This document shows, in pieces, positions 9,350 to 18,779 of a stretch of DNA of 37,635 nt. Location of the stretch: assembly GCA_002477755.1 (NCBI GenBank), contig DLKD01000019.1, positions 1 to 37,635 on the forward strand, in the 5' to 3' direction. Every line of letters starts with the position of its first letter. The stretch's first letter is position 1. Position numbers and translations under genes: made by a program. This stretch comes from Gordonia sp. UBA7599 (GTDB lineage: Bacteria > Actinomycetota > Actinomycetes > Mycobacteriales > Mycobacteriaceae). A model generated the notes under the pieces. It saw nothing but the letters and a program-made list of their open reading frames with translations, had not been told where the DNA came from and did no database searches.

Positions 9350-10989
9350 ATGGATATCGTTTTCGTCCTCACACTCAGTGTCGTGGCCATCGCGGCGGCG
9401 AATTCGATCGGTCCTCGCTTGGCGATCGCGCCACCGCTGATCCTGGTGGTCGGGGGTCTGCTCGTGACCATGCTGCCGTGGGTGCCCAACGTGTCCCTGC
9501 ACCCCGAGTGGATCCTCATCGGCGTGCTGCCGCCGCTCCTGTATTCAGCCGCAGTGTCGATGCCGACGATGGAGTTCCGGCGCAACCTCGCACCCATCGG
9601 GGCACTCTCGGTGGCGCTGGTGGTGTTCAGCGCGGTTGCGATCGGGTTTCTGGTGCACGCACTGTTGCCCGACGTGTCGTTGTGGACGGGGATCGCGATC
9701 GGCGCCATCGTCTCGCCGACCGACGCGGTGGCCACGCAGATGATCAAGAAGCTGGGGGCGCCGAGCCGGATCGTGGCGATCCTGGAGGGCGAAAGCCTCC
9801 TCAACGACGCGACCGCCCTGGTCCTGTTGCGCACCGCGATCGCGGCGGCGGCGGCGGGTGTATCGGTGGGTGGAGCGTTCGGCGACTTCGTGTGGTCGGT
9901 GCCGTCGTGATCGGTTTCGTGGTGGGCAAGGCGTTCCTGTTCGTGGCCTCGAAGCTGAGTAACTCGACGGTGTGCACGGCACTCTCGTTCACCGTGCCCT
10001 ACGCCGCTTATCTGCCGGCCGAGCACATCGAGGCCTCCGGACTCGTCGCCTCGGTCGCGGCCGGCATCATCGTCGGCGCCGGGGCGGCCAATCACCTCAG
10101 CGCCGCTCAGCGCATGTCGGACGTGCAGAATTGGCGCACGCTCGAGTTGCTGCTCGAGGGCGGTGTGTTCCTCCTCGTCGGCTTGGAGATGTCGGCCCTC
10201 GTCTCCCACGTCCACCGCGACGGCGGCCGCCTGTCGGACGCGCTGGTGGTCGCGGTTTCGGTCCTTGTGGCGGTGGTGCTCCTGCGTGCGGTGTTCGTCG
10301 GGCCGATGGCGTTGTGGTTGGCCCGCCGTGCACGTCGTGTTGACCGTCTTGCACCGAAGTTGCGCGAATTCGGCGACCGGCTTCCCGCCGACGAGACGGG
10401 AAAGATGCGGCGGGTCAACCGCAAGATCGCCGACGTCGACTATTACGTCTCTTCCCCGTTGGGCTGGCGCGAATCGACCATCGTCGTCTGGGCCGGGATG
10501 CGCGGAGCAGTCACGGTGGCCGCCGCCCAGACGCTGCCCGTCGATACGACGTCGCGCTCGCTGCTGGTCCTGATCGCCTTCCTGGTGGCCGTCGGATCGT
10601 TGATCGTGCAAGGCCTTACGTTGGGACCGCTGGTGCGATGGCTGGGCGTCCAACCCGACGACGGGGAGGCCGACGCCGAGCGTGCCGATCTGCGAAGGAG
10701 GCTGCGCGCCGTCGTCGTGGACGACCTCAAGGCGCGCTACGCCACCGAGCCGGAGCGCTACCGGCGGGTCCGTGACGCCGTTTTGCGCTCGGAGGACTCC
10801 GAAGAGGGGAGCGTTCGCATGTTGGGACGCACCGAGTTCGTTGTGCTACGCCAGGCGATGATCGACGCCCAGCGCGGCGAACTGCTCGAGCTGCGCGATG
10901 AGGGGAGCTACGGCGCCCAAGTCCTCACCGAGGCACTCGCCCGGCTCGACGCCGAGCAGATCACTATCGACCTGTACCGGACGCAATAG
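9350..10989 (+). pseudogene. CPA1-type Na+/H+ antiporter, disrupted by a frameshift
   Basis: Two adjacent frames together make one monovalent cation/proton antiporter of the CPA1 (NhaP/YjcE) family. The first runs from the ATG at 9350 to a TGA at 9908-9910 and holds the N-terminal helices with PPLLYSAA, the IVSPTDAVA ion-site motif and LEGESLLNDATAL. The second continues one frame over from about 9895 with GAVVIGFVVGK, further helices, the WAGMRGAVTVA motif and a C-terminal cytosolic tail ending at 10989. Restoring one base near 9899-9901 (GTGCC to GTGGCC, for example) gives a continuous 546-residue protein of normal family length. No slippery heptamer is apparent, so a mutation or a sequencing error is likelier than programmed frameshifting. 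If real, the transporter is lost. Confidence 0.85.
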
Positions 10990-11006
10990 GACTCACCGGT
11001 CGCGGT

Positions 11007-11306
11007 TCACTCGTCGGACAACCCCAACACGGTGGGCCCGACGCTCATGAACAGCAGCAGCGTTGTCATCAGCAGGAACCACAGCAGGCCCTGCCAGACC
11101 GGCCACTTGTCGTCGACTTTCCACGACCGATAGGTCCGCACGCCGGCGGCGATAGCGCCGGCCAGGGTGATCAACGGACACGCGGCCAGCAGAACCGTGC
11201 GCAGCGCCCCGTCAGCCGCGACCCCGGCGATCAGTGCGAGCAGCGCGAGCGCGACCGTGAGCGACCCGTGGATGAACGCGCGCCGGACGGTCGGATCGGT
11301 GGTCAC
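11007..11306 (-). CDS. Small membrane protein of unknown function
   Basis: A 99-residue protein with three likely membrane helices: about 15-32 (LTVALALLALIAGVAADG), 36-56 and 74-95. The charged segment YRSWKVDDKWPVWQ lies between the last two. I do not recognise a family. It is convergent with the antiporter (17 bp between stops) and faces away from the stress-protein gene. The ATG at 11306 follows a GAGGAG-like sequence on the minus strand (plus 11312-11320), which supports it as a real gene. Confidence 0.7.
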   Translation of the reverse strand: MTTDPTVRRAFIHGSLTVALALLALIAGVAADGALRTVLLAACPLITLAGAIAAGVRTYRSWKVDDKWPVWQGLLWFLLMTTLLLFMSVGPTVLGLSDE

Positions 11307-11502
11307 GGGGAAACGCTCCTCAATCTGAGATGGGGTCGATCGGGGGCCGCGGTCGGCTGGGGATCCGCGTCGACGACGGGCAGTTCGTCCCGATTCACCC
11401 TACGTCAGGGCGGCTTTCATTGACGGGTGCACCGGCTGGGACCACGATGGAATTGCCGGGGCCGGATCCCAATTTCAGTGAAGCCATTCGAGGAGGAGCG
11501 CA

Positions 11503-12366
11503 ATGCCCACAGTCGTCGTCGGAGTCGACAACACCGATACCTCACTGCACGCCGCCCGATGGGCCGCGTCGCTGGCGGCCCGGGAGGATTCAGAACTGCA
11601 CATCGTCGGCGCCTACGACGCCAGCACGAGCAATTACGCCCCCGGGTTGGTCATCCCGCAGGAGGTCGTCGAGGCGATCGCCGGTGAGGCCAAGGATGCC
11701 GTCACCAACGCCGCCTCCGCGGCGCTGGAGGCCGAGCCAGACCTGCGGATCCGCACCAGCGTCGGCGAGGGCGACGCCGCACGCACGCTGTTGGAAGTGG
11801 GTAAGGACGCCACGGCGATCGTCATCGGCACCCGTCGCCTCGGTGGCGTGAAGGGACTGCTGCTCGGGTCGGTCGGCGTCACCCTGGCCGCCCACTACCA
11901 CGGTCGCGTTGTCGTCATCGGCGGTGATCCGGGCAGCGGGCCGGTCGTCGTCGGCGTCGGTGACACCCCGATCAGCGACCCCGCGGTGCAGCAGGCGTAC
12001 CGCCAGGCGGATTCGCTGGGCGTCCCGCTCGTCGCGGTGCACACCTGGGCCCAGCTCGACGCGGATGCGCTGTACGGCTTCGGCATCGAGCCGGAGGCCG
12101 TGGAGCGGATGAGCGCCGAGGCGACCGAGGCCGTCGCCGAGCGGATGGCCGGCTACAGCCAGGACTACCCGGACGTGGCAGTCGAGCGCGTCGTCGTCCC
12201 CGACGACCCGAGTAAGGCGATCCTCGACGTCGCCAAGGACCGCGGGGCGTCGCTGATCGTCGTCGGCAGCCGCGGTCGGGGTGGGTTCAAGGGCATGCTG
12301 CTCGGCTCCACGAGCCAGAAGGTGCTGCAGCACGCCGAGGCGCCGGTCATGATCGTGCGGGCCTGA
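11503..12366 (+). CDS. Universal stress protein, tandem UspA domains
   Basis: A 287-residue protein with two UspA domains (about 1-140 and 150-287), the layout common in actinobacteria. Each domain ends in the ATP-binding signature G-x2-G-x9-G-(S/T): GTRRLGGVKGLLLGSVG in the first and GSRGRGGFKGMLLGSTS in the second. Both begin with a VGV(D/G)-type strand. In mycobacteria such proteins bind ATP or cAMP and accumulate under hypoxia or growth arrest. A strong ribosome-binding site (AGGAGGAG, about 11490-11497) supports the ATG at 11503. The 196 bp upstream hold no other gene that I can support. Confidence 0.93.
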   Translation: MPTVVVGVDNTDTSLHAARWAASLAAREDSELHIVGAYDASTSNYAPGLVIPQEVVEAIAGEAKDAVTNAASAALEAEPDLRIRTSVGEGDAARTLLEVGKDATAIVIGTRRLGGVKGLLLGSVGVTLAAHYHGRVVVIGGDPGSGPVVVGVGDTPISDPAVQQAYRQADSLGVPLVAVHTWAQLDADALYGFGIEPEAVERMSAEATEAVAERMAGYSQDYPDVAVERVVVPDDPSKAILDVAKDRGASLIVVGSRGRGGFKGMLLGSTSQKVLQHAEAPVMIVRA

Positions 12367-12393
12367 GCGGCCGTCTCGCTTCGGCTAGAACCG

Positions 12394-14028
12394 CTACGAC
12401 CAGCTGGGCAACCAGATCTCCTGGTGCCAGTGCAACTTGGTGATGGGTACGCCGGCCAGCACCGGCCACAGCCACGCGAAGTTGACGACCACCAGCGCCA
12501 GGTAGACCGCGACGAGGCCGACGAGAAGGATCTGGCGGTCCGACGGTGAGCCGTCGCGGCGCTTGGGCAGGCCGGCGGCGTGGCGCAGGATGTCGCCGAG
12601 GCACAGTGCCACCAGGATCACCAGGAACGGTGCCATCACCGTCGCGTAGAAGAAGTACATCTGACGGTCGATGTTGGCGAACCAGGGTGCGAACGCCGCG
12701 GCATAGCCGACCAGGACGGCACCGTAACGCCAGTCGCGACGGCCGAGGAATGCCCACAGCGACCACGCGAGGACGGGCAGCGCCAACCACCAGATCGCCG
12801 GGGTGCCGATGAGCATCTGCACCCGCATGCAACCGCTGCCGCCGCACCGGTCCGGGCCCGTCTCGACTGCGTAGAGCATTGGCCGCAGGCCCATCGGCCA
12901 CGTCCACGGCTTCGACTCCCACGGGTGGTGGTTGCCGGCCGAACTCGTCAGGCCCTCGTGGAATTTGAGGATGCCCGACTGGTAGTACCAGAGCGATCGC
13001 CACGCGGCGGGCAGCCAGCCCGGCGGACCGGGATCGCCGGCACTGACCTGATAGCGGTAGACGGCGGTCTCCGAGGCGAACCACGGGGCGAACGTCGCGA
13101 GGTAGATCAGTGCCGGCATCACAGCCAGGCTCAGTGACGACGGCACTACATCGCGGCGCAGCACACCCAGCCATGGCCGTTGCACCCGGTAGGCGCGACG
13201 CGCTGCGACGTCGAACGCCAGCGACAACAGGGTGAACGCGACGACGAAGTAGATGCCCGACCACTTGGTGCCGCACGCGAGGCCGAGCATCACACCGGCG
13301 GTGAAGCGGTACCACCGGAACCCGAAGCGGGGGCCGTAGGGCGACGCCCCGATGAGGCCGGCGTGGTAGGCGGTGTCGAGGCGGCGGCGCATTTGGTCGC
13401 GGTCGGCGAGCAGCGCGGTGAACGCGGCGACGACGAAGAAGGCCTGGAAGATGTCGAGCATGCCGATCCGGGACTGCACGAACAGGACGCCGTCGCAGAT
13501 CGCGAGGAGGCCAGCCATCGCCCCGACGAGGGTCGATCGCGAGATCCGGCGGGCGGCGCAGTAGATCATCACGACGATGGCGATCCCGCACAGCGCCGGC
13601 ATGATGCGCCAGCCCATCGGGCCGTAGCCGAACACGGCCTGCCCGGCCGCGAGCATCCACTTCCCGACCGGGGGGTGCACCACCAGCCCGTAGGCCGGGT
13701 TGTCCTCGATCCAGTTGCCACCGTGGAGCACCTGCCAGCCCTGCGGGGCGTAGTGCTTCTCATCGAAGACCGGCGTGCCCTTGTCGGTGGGGTGCGTCAG
13801 GTCCCACAGTCGGGTGACGGCGGCGATCAGGGCGATGACGATGCCGACGAGTAGGCCGCGGCGCCGGTCGGGTGCGCCGAACACCGGGGCCGGAATGGTT
13901 GGGCCGGGGGAGCGGCCGAGGTCCTCGGGGGAGCCGTTCGTCGCCAGGCCCGCGGTCGCGATGCGGCCACTGCCCGGCGGGGCCACCACGAGCCAATTGC
14001 CGGCGGTGGTGTCGTCGGCGGTGGTCAC
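12394..14028 (-). CDS. pmt: Polyprenol-P-mannose-protein O-mannosyltransferase
   Basis: A GT39 membrane enzyme that transfers mannose from polyprenyl-phosphate-mannose to Ser/Thr of secreted proteins during Sec export. It closely resembles mycobacterial Pmt (Rv1002c). The catalytic acidic pair D89-E90 is in TPVFDEKHYAP. Also visible are NPAYGLVVHPPVGKW, HPWESKPWTWPM, IDRQMYFFYA and the C-terminal IWLPSW. About ten membrane helices follow a soluble N-terminus of roughly 55 residues. I chose the GTG at 14028 (544 residues) because it gives an N-terminus near the mycobacterial length and avoids overlapping rsmI. Longer in-frame starts to 14274 would run through rsmI coding DNA. It is divergent from rsmI with only 50 bp between starts, as in M. 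tuberculosis. Confidence 0.93.
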   Translation of the reverse strand: MTTADDTTAGNWLVVAPPGSGRIATAGLATNGSPEDLGRSPGPTIPAPVFGAPDRRRGLLVGIVIALIAAVTRLWDLTHPTDKGTPVFDEKHYAPQGWQVLHGGNWIEDNPAYGLVVHPPVGKWMLAAGQAVFGYGPMGWRIMPALCGIAIVVMIYCAARRISRSTLVGAMAGLLAICDGVLFVQSRIGMLDIFQAFFVVAAFTALLADRDQMRRRLDTAYHAGLIGASPYGPRFGFRWYRFTAGVMLGLACGTKWSGIYFVVAFTLLSLAFDVAARRAYRVQRPWLGVLRRDVVPSSLSLAVMPALIYLATFAPWFASETAVYRYQVSAGDPGPPGWLPAAWRSLWYYQSGILKFHEGLTSSAGNHHPWESKPWTWPMGLRPMLYAVETGPDRCGGSGCMRVQMLIGTPAIWWLALPVLAWSLWAFLGRRDWRYGAVLVGYAAAFAPWFANIDRQMYFFYATVMAPFLVILVALCLGDILRHAAGLPKRRDGSPSDRQILLVGLVAVYLALVVVNFAWLWPVLAGVPITKLHWHQEIWLPSWS

Positions 14029-14078
14029 CCGGTCGATGGTAGTGGCCGACTGTGCGAGTGCGCCTAGGCTGGTCAACC

Positions 14079-14966
14079 ATGACGGGTCGAGCGCAGCGAG
14101 GGGGATCTGACGGTCGAGCGCAGCGGGGAGAGGGTGACTCCGGTCGGTTGGTGTTGGCGGCGACGCCGATGGGCACTTACGACGACGCCTCGCCGCGGCT
14201 GCGCGCAGCGCTGGAGACGGCCGACATCGTCGCCGCCGAGGACACGCGCCGTACCAAGGCGCTGGCCGCGGCACTGGGCGTGACGATCACCGGCCGTGTG
14301 GTGAGTTACTACGACCAGGTGGAGGCCGCGCGCACCCCTGGACTCGTCGAAGCTATCGAGGAAGGCCAGACGGTCCTCGTGGTCACCGACGCGGGTATGC
14401 CGTCGGTCAGCGATCCCGGCTTCCGACTCGTCGCTGCATGCGCCGACGCGGGGCTGCCGATCACCTGCCTGCCCGGGCCGTCGGCGGTCACGACTGCCCT
14501 GGCGGTCTCGGGCCTGCCGTGCGAGCGGTTCTGCTTCGACGGCTTCGCGCCCCGCAAGTCCGGTGCACGCCGAAAGTGGTTGGCACAGTTGGCCGACGAA
14601 CCGCGCACCGCCGTGTTCTTCGACTCACCCCATCGCTTGGCCGACACCCTCACCGACGCCGTCGACGTGCTCGGCCCGGACCGTCGCATCGCCGTCTGCC
14701 GCGAGCTCACCAAGACCTACGAGGAGATCCGGCGCGGCACCCTCGCCGAGGTGGCCGCCTGGGCGGCCGACGGCGTGCGCGGCGAGATCACCGTCGTGCT
14801 GGCGCCCGCCGTCGCAGCCGAACCGGTCGTCGAAGACCTGGTGGACCAGGTGGCGGCGCTCGTCGAGCAGGGGATGCGCCTCAAGGAGGCATGCGCGCAG
14901 GTCGCGGGGGCGACCGGGGCCTCGAAGAAGGAACTCTACGACGCGGTCGTCGCAGACCGTGACTGA
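14079..14966 (+). CDS. rsmI: 16S rRNA 2'-O-ribose C1402 methyltransferase
   Basis: RsmI uses S-adenosylmethionine to methylate the ribose of C1402 in 16S rRNA, in the decoding centre. This 295-residue protein has the tetrapyrrole-methylase fold, with SGRLVLAATPMG, AAEDTRRT, VVTDAGMPSVSDPG, CLPGPSAVTTAL and CRELTKTYEE. Compared with the mycobacterial protein as I recall it, which starts just before the equivalent of SGRLVL, it has about 20 extra residues. These come from a tandem 27-bp repeat coding for TGRAQRGGS/DGRAQRGEG. The ATG at 14079 is the only good in-frame start, because no ATG or GTG lies between the repeat and SGRLV. The stop is 6 bp from the converging metallopeptidase gene. Confidence 0.93.
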   Translation: MTGRAQRGGSDGRAQRGEGDSGRLVLAATPMGTYDDASPRLRAALETADIVAAEDTRRTKALAAALGVTITGRVVSYYDQVEAARTPGLVEAIEEGQTVLVVTDAGMPSVSDPGFRLVAACADAGLPITCLPGPSAVTTALAVSGLPCERFCFDGFAPRKSGARRKWLAQLADEPRTAVFFDSPHRLADTLTDAVDVLGPDRRIAVCRELTKTYEEIRRGTLAEVAAWAADGVRGEITVVLAPAVAAEPVVEDLVDQVAALVEQGMRLKEACAQVAGATGASKKELYDAVVADRD

Positions 14967-14972
14967 GCGGAG

Positions 14973-15959
14973 TCAGGCCGGGCGCAGACTGGCGACAAAA
15001 TCCAGCTTGTCCAGCACCGGCGCGGGGATGACGAACGGGTAGAGGTCGTCGTCGCCCATCGACCGGTTGATCAGGTTGAGGCTCAACGACAGTGGTGACC
15101 AGACGGTCGTGACCAGTCGGGAGAACGGCGTGCGCACATCGTCGGTCGGTGTGACGATCAGCCCGGTCGCCACCGCCGATTCGACGGTGTCGCAGATGTG
15201 CAGGTAGTGCGCCCACGTCTCGGCGAAGTCCTCGTACGGGTGCATCGTTGCGTAGGTGGAGATGTAGGACGCCGCCCAGTCGGCCGGCGGGCCCTGCTCG
15301 TAGTGCCGGTCGATCGCGTCCTGGTAGGAGACGGTGTCGTCGCCGAACAACTCGCGGCAACGCTCCTGCCGGTCGGTGCCGTCGACGAGGATCCACTCGA
15401 AGTAGTGGCCGGACTCGTGGCGCAGGTGCCCGAGCATCGTGCGGTACGGCTCGTCCAACCGGTCGCGGACCTGTTCGCGGTGAGCGTCGTCGGCCTCGGC
15501 GAGGTCGATGGTGATCACCCCGTCGGCGTGCCCGATGACGACGTTCTCGTCGACGCTGGACAGCATGTCGAAGCACAGGCCGCGCTCGGGGTCGGTGGCT
15601 CGATCGGCGACGACGAACCCGAGGCGGTCGAGTTCGGCGAGCAGCTGGCGCTTGGCGCGCTCGGCGACGGGGAACTCCGCGATCCCCTTCGCGTCGGCGT
15701 CGCTGGGACGGGTGCGGGTCATCGCGCAGGCGCTGCATTGGCCGCCTTCGACCTCGGTGAGCCAGGTGCACCCCGACAGGTCGAGGTTGCGGCACACATG
15801 CTGCTGCGTGCCCCGCGCGTCGACGTAGACGCCGTGACTGTCGACCGGCACGATGTCGTCGTCCGCGCGCGAGAAGCCGAGATAGGTGCCGCAGCCCACG
15901 CACACCGAGTTCTCGAAGTAGAGGCGGTTCCCGCACACCTTGCACTCGTAGACCTTCAT
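14973..15959 (-). CDS. Putative zinc-binding metallopeptidase, zinc-ribbon N-terminus
   Basis: A 328-residue protein beginning with a zinc-ribbon-like region (C6, C9, C20, C23), with further Cys at 56, 64, 75 and 78. A zincin motif follows, H181-E-S-G-H185, with a likely downstream third ligand in EDFAETWAHYLH. This matches the family annotated as putative zinc-binding metallopeptidase in proteobacteria and actinobacteria. Substrates are unknown. No signal peptide is seen, so it is probably cytosolic. The ATG at 15959 puts the first CxxC at the N-terminus. The gene starts 17 bp after the pabB stop and is probably cotranscribed with it. Confidence 0.85.
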   Translation of the reverse strand: MKVYECKVCGNRLYFENSVCVGCGTYLGFSRADDDIVPVDSHGVYVDARGTQQHVCRNLDLSGCTWLTEVEGGQCSACAMTRTRPSDADAKGIAEFPVAERAKRQLLAELDRLGFVVADRATDPERGLCFDMLSSVDENVVIGHADGVITIDLAEADDAHREQVRDRLDEPYRTMLGHLRHESGHYFEWILVDGTDRQERCRELFGDDTVSYQDAIDRHYEQGPPADWAASYISTYATMHPYEDFAETWAHYLHICDTVESAVATGLIVTPTDDVRTPFSRLVTTVWSPLSLSLNLINRSMGDDDLYPFVIPAPVLDKLDFVASLRPA

Positions 15960-15976
15960 GGCGCGACGGTACCGCG

Positions 15977-17194
15977 CTACGGCGGTATCGGCAGTGCGTC
16001 GACGATGGCAACCGCCTTGTCCAAGCATTCCTGCCATTCGCGGTCCACGTCGGAGTCGATGGTGATTCCGCCACCGACTCCCAGGCGCATCTGCCCGTCG
16101 GCGTCGATCTCGACGGTGCGGATGGCCACCGAGAGGTCCAGCGCGTGTTCGGGGCCGGCGATACCGATGGCGCCGCAATACACCCCGCGCGATAGCGGTT
16201 CCCACTGCGCTATCAGCTCGGCGGCGCGGATCTTGGGGGTCCCGGTCACCGACGCCGGGGGGAACGTCGCCTCGAGTAGCGCGTCGTTGCCAATGTGGTC
16301 GGAAAGTTCGGCGCGCACCGTCGACACCAGGTGCCACACGCCCGGTGCCCCGACGACGGTCAGTAGCTCGGGCACGGTCACCGAGCCGACCGCCGCTACC
16401 CGGCCGAGATCGTTGCGGACGAGGTCGACGATCATCACGTTCTCGGCGACGTCCTTCACCGACATGGCGAGGTCGCGCGGGTCGCCATGGGCGGGCAGCG
16501 TCCCCTTGATCGGCGACGAGGTGACTGCGCCGTCGCGGCGGTTCAGGAACGTTTCGGGGGAGAAGCTGGCGACCGTACCCCAATCTCCTTGGAGGAACGC
16601 GGCTTTGCGGGGTGCGGTGGCGGCGGCGACCGCTCCGAAGAAGTCGACGGGGTCGCCGTCGAGTACGCCGTCGAAGCGGGTGCAGATGCAGGCCTGATAG
16701 ATTTCGCCCGCGCCGATTGCCTCCAGAGCGTTCGTCACGGCGCGCCGGTGCTCATCGCGGCGGTGCGCCGAGGGCGTTTGCCAGTGGGCTATGGGCTCGG
16801 GGTCTCGATACGACCGCTCGTGCCTCGCGGTCACTCGACCACCATCGTCAGGACCCGACCACCGCAGCGCACCGGTCACCCAGTCGGGCGCGTCGGCGCC
16901 GGTCACGTCGGTCCACGACCACTGCCCGTCGCGCAGCAGGAGCACCCCGTCGACGAGGCCGCCTGCGGCGGTGGGGAACGGTGCCTTGGAGGCGTTCACC
17001 GGGAACCCCAGGTACCCGAACCAGAACCGGTCAGGATCGTCGGGCGGCGCCAGCCCCGCCACGATCTCGACCGACGGGGCGATGACGGCGTCGGCGCCGT
17101 ACCAGGAGCCGATCAGTGCGGCCGGTGGCGGTAGGCCGGCACCGGTGCAGTGGTGGTGCAGCGACCGCAGCACGTCGAGCGCGCTGGGGCTCAT
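15977..17194 (-). CDS. pabB: Aminodeoxychorismate synthase component I
   Basis: PabB converts chorismate and ammonia to 4-amino-4-deoxychorismate for folate synthesis. The 405-residue protein has the chorismate-binding domain in its C-terminal two thirds: GEIYQACICTRF, SFSPETFLNR, the SPIKGT motif with the catalytic Lys, DLVRNDLGRV, FPPASVTGTPKIRA, GVYCGAIG and GVGGGITIDSD. The start at 17194 lies 6 bp after the metG stop, and this pair is also linked in mycobacteria. Residues about 118-133 (GGRVTARHERSYRDPE) are encoded by a 45-bp palindrome-containing element that looks inserted in frame between the N-terminal and catalytic parts. The catalytic motifs are intact, so activity is expected. 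Confidence 0.92.
   Translation of the reverse strand: MSPSALDVLRSLHHHCTGAGLPPPAALIGSWYGADAVIAPSVEIVAGLAPPDDPDRFWFGYLGFPVNASKAPFPTAAGGLVDGVLLLRDGQWSWTDVTGADAPDWVTGALRWSGPDDGGRVTARHERSYRDPEPIAHWQTPSAHRRDEHRRAVTNALEAIGAGEIYQACICTRFDGVLDGDPVDFFGAVAAATAPRKAAFLQGDWGTVASFSPETFLNRRDGAVTSSPIKGTLPAHGDPRDLAMSVKDVAENVMIVDLVRNDLGRVAAVGSVTVPELLTVVGAPGVWHLVSTVRAELSDHIGNDALLEATFPPASVTGTPKIRAAELIAQWEPLSRGVYCGAIGIAGPEHALDLSVAIRTVEIDADGQMRLGVGGGITIDSDVDREWQECLDKAVAIVDALPIPP
16799..16843 (+). repeat. REP-like palindromic element inside pabB
   Basis: A 45-bp segment starts GGGGTCTCGATACG and ends CACTCGACCACC. Between these ends are inverted arms GACCGC (16812-16817) and GCGGTC (16827-16832) around a 9-base loop. 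It resembles the short elements with GGTCTCGATACG...CTCGACCACC ends that I recall as frequent between genes in Gordonia-like genomes. Here it is an exact multiple of three and reads through pabB without a stop. The link to a repeat family is recollection, not a search result. Confidence 0.6.
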
Positions 17195-17200
17195 CGCCGA

Positions 17201-18766
17201 TCAGTCCTGCGTGGGCGCTTCGAGGCGCGGGAAGACGGGCACCGGCTTGGGCAGGACTGTGCCCGGCTCCAAGCGGGCGCTGACGGCGGTGAAATCGCGG
17301 TCACCGGCGTCGACGGCGAGTTGGTCGAGGATCGTCGCGCACGACGCAGGCATCACCGGTTGCGCCAGCAGCGCTACGACGCGAACGGCCTCGGCGCAGA
17401 CGTAGAGGACGGTCCCGGTGCGCTCGAGGTCGGTCTTGGCCAGCTTCCACGGCTCCTGTGCCGAGATGTAGCGGTTCGTCTCGGCCAGCGTCTGCCACAG
17501 CGTCTCGAGGCCCAGGTGGATCGCCTGGGCGTCGAAGTGTGCGCGCACCGTCGGCAGCAACCCGTCCAAGCGGTTCAGCAATGCGGTATCGACATCGGTG
17601 TAGTCGCCGGGGGCGGGCAGTGCGGAGTCGAAGTACTTGCCGATCATCGACGACGTGCGCTGGGCGAGGTTGCCGAACTCGTTGGCGAGGTCGGCGTTGA
17701 TGCGCGCGACCATCGACGACGCCGAGTACGAGCCGTCCTGGCCGTAGGGCACCTCCCGCAGGAAGAAGTAGCGCACCGGGTCGAGGCCGAACGCGTCGAT
17801 CAACTCGACCGGGTCGACGACGTTGCCGACCGACTTGCTCATCTTTTCGCCGTTGTTGAACAGGAAGCCGTGCGCGAACACGCGTTTGGGCAGCTCGATC
17901 CCGGCGCTCATCAGGAACGCGGGCCAGTAGATGCAGTGGAACCGGATGATGTCCTTGCCGATCACGTGCAGGTCGGCGGGCCAGTACCGGTCGAACAGCG
18001 CGGGGTCGTCGGGGAAACCGACGCCGGTCAGGTAGTTGGTCAGGGCGTCCACCCACACGTACATGACGTGGTCGGGATGGTCGGGGACGGGCACGCCCCA
18101 GTCGAACGTAGTCCGCGAGATCGACAGGTCGGTGAGTCCACCGCGCAGGAAGCTGACGATCTCGTTGCGCCGGGTGTCGGGGCCCAGGAAGTCGGGGTCC
18201 TCGTCGTAGAGGGCCAGCAGGCGATCGGTGTAGGCCGAGAGTCGGAAGAAGTACGTCTGTTCCTCGGTCCAGGTGACCACGTGCCCGGTGTCGGCGGCGA
18301 CGCGCTGACCGTCGTCGCCCAGCACGGTGTCACCCTCGGCGTAGAACGTCTCGTCGCGCACGTCGTACCAGCCGGAGTACTTGTCCAGGTAGATGTCGCC
18401 GGTCGCGGCCATCCGGTTCCAGATCTCGGTGGATGCGCGCTTGTGGTCGTCGTCGGAAGTGCGGATGAACCGGTCGAAACTCGATCCCAGCCGCCGCTGC
18501 AGCGCCTCGAACTCGTCGGAGTTGCGCGTCGCGAGCTCGGCCGTCGGGATGCCCTCGCGCTGCGCGGTCTGCTGCATCTTCTGCCCGTGCACGTCGGTGC
18601 CGGTGAGGAAGCGGACATCGAAGCCGTCGAGGCGCTTGAAGCGTGCGAGCGCATCGGCGGAGATGTACTCGTAAGCGTGGCCGATGTGGGGGGCGCCGTT
18701 GGGGTAGGCGATCGCCGTCGTGAGGTAGTACGGGCGGTTGTCGCCGTGTGAAGGGTGGCTGGCCAT
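17201..18766 (-). CDS. metG: Methionyl-tRNA synthetase
   Basis: This essential class I synthetase charges tRNA-Met. The 521-residue protein shows the HIGH motif as [10 protein letters not shown] (H27-H30) and KMSKS at 308-312 ([14 protein letters not shown]). The zinc-knuckle insert lacks the usual Cys pairs, as in the short bacterial type also found in mycobacteria. An anticodon-binding helical domain follows (about 370-521) with [10 protein letters not shown]. There is no C-terminal tRNA-binding extension. The ATG at 18766 lies 13 bp after the TetR stop, and the gene is followed by pabB after 6 bp. It may therefore be transcribed from the TetR promoter as well as its own. Confidence 0.96.
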   Translation of the reverse strand: MASHPSHGDNRPYYLTTAIAYPNGAPHIGHAYEYISADALARFKRLDGFDVRFLTGTDVHGQKMQQTAQREGIPTAELATRNSDEFEALQRRLGSSFDRFIRTSDDDHKRASTEIWNRMAATGDIYLDKYSGWYDVRDETFYAEGDTVLGDDGQRVAADTGHVVTWTEEQTYFFRLSAYTDRLLALYDEDPDFLGPDTRRNEIVSFLRGGLTDLSISRTTFDWGVPVPDHPDHVMYVWVDALTNYLTGVGFPDDPALFDRYWPADLHVIGKDIIRFHCIYWPAFLMSAGIELPKRVFAHGFLFNNGEKMSKSVGNVVDPVELIDAFGLDPVRYFFLREVPYGQDGSYSASSMVARINADLANEFGNLAQRTSSMIGKYFDSALPAPGDYTDVDTALLNRLDGLLPTVRAHFDAQAIHLGLETLWQTLAETNRYISAQEPWKLAKTDLERTGTVLYVCAEAVRVVALLAQPVMPASCATILDQLAVDAGDRDFTAVSARLEPGTVLPKPVPVFPRLEAPTQD

Positions 18767-18779
18767 AGTGCCCGTCAGA

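Noticed and set aside
11307-11502. DosR-type box upstream of the universal stress protein
   Set aside because: CTGGGACCA near 11436 resembles half of a DosR site, but the other half does not match. The spacer otherwise shows only the ribosome-binding site.
17150-18751. 533-codon open frame opposite metG
   Set aside because: It lies entirely antisense to a clear methionyl-tRNA synthetase and shows no domain.
18767-18779. T-box or attenuator before metG
   Set aside because: Only 13 bp separate the TetR stop from the metG start, with no room for such an element.
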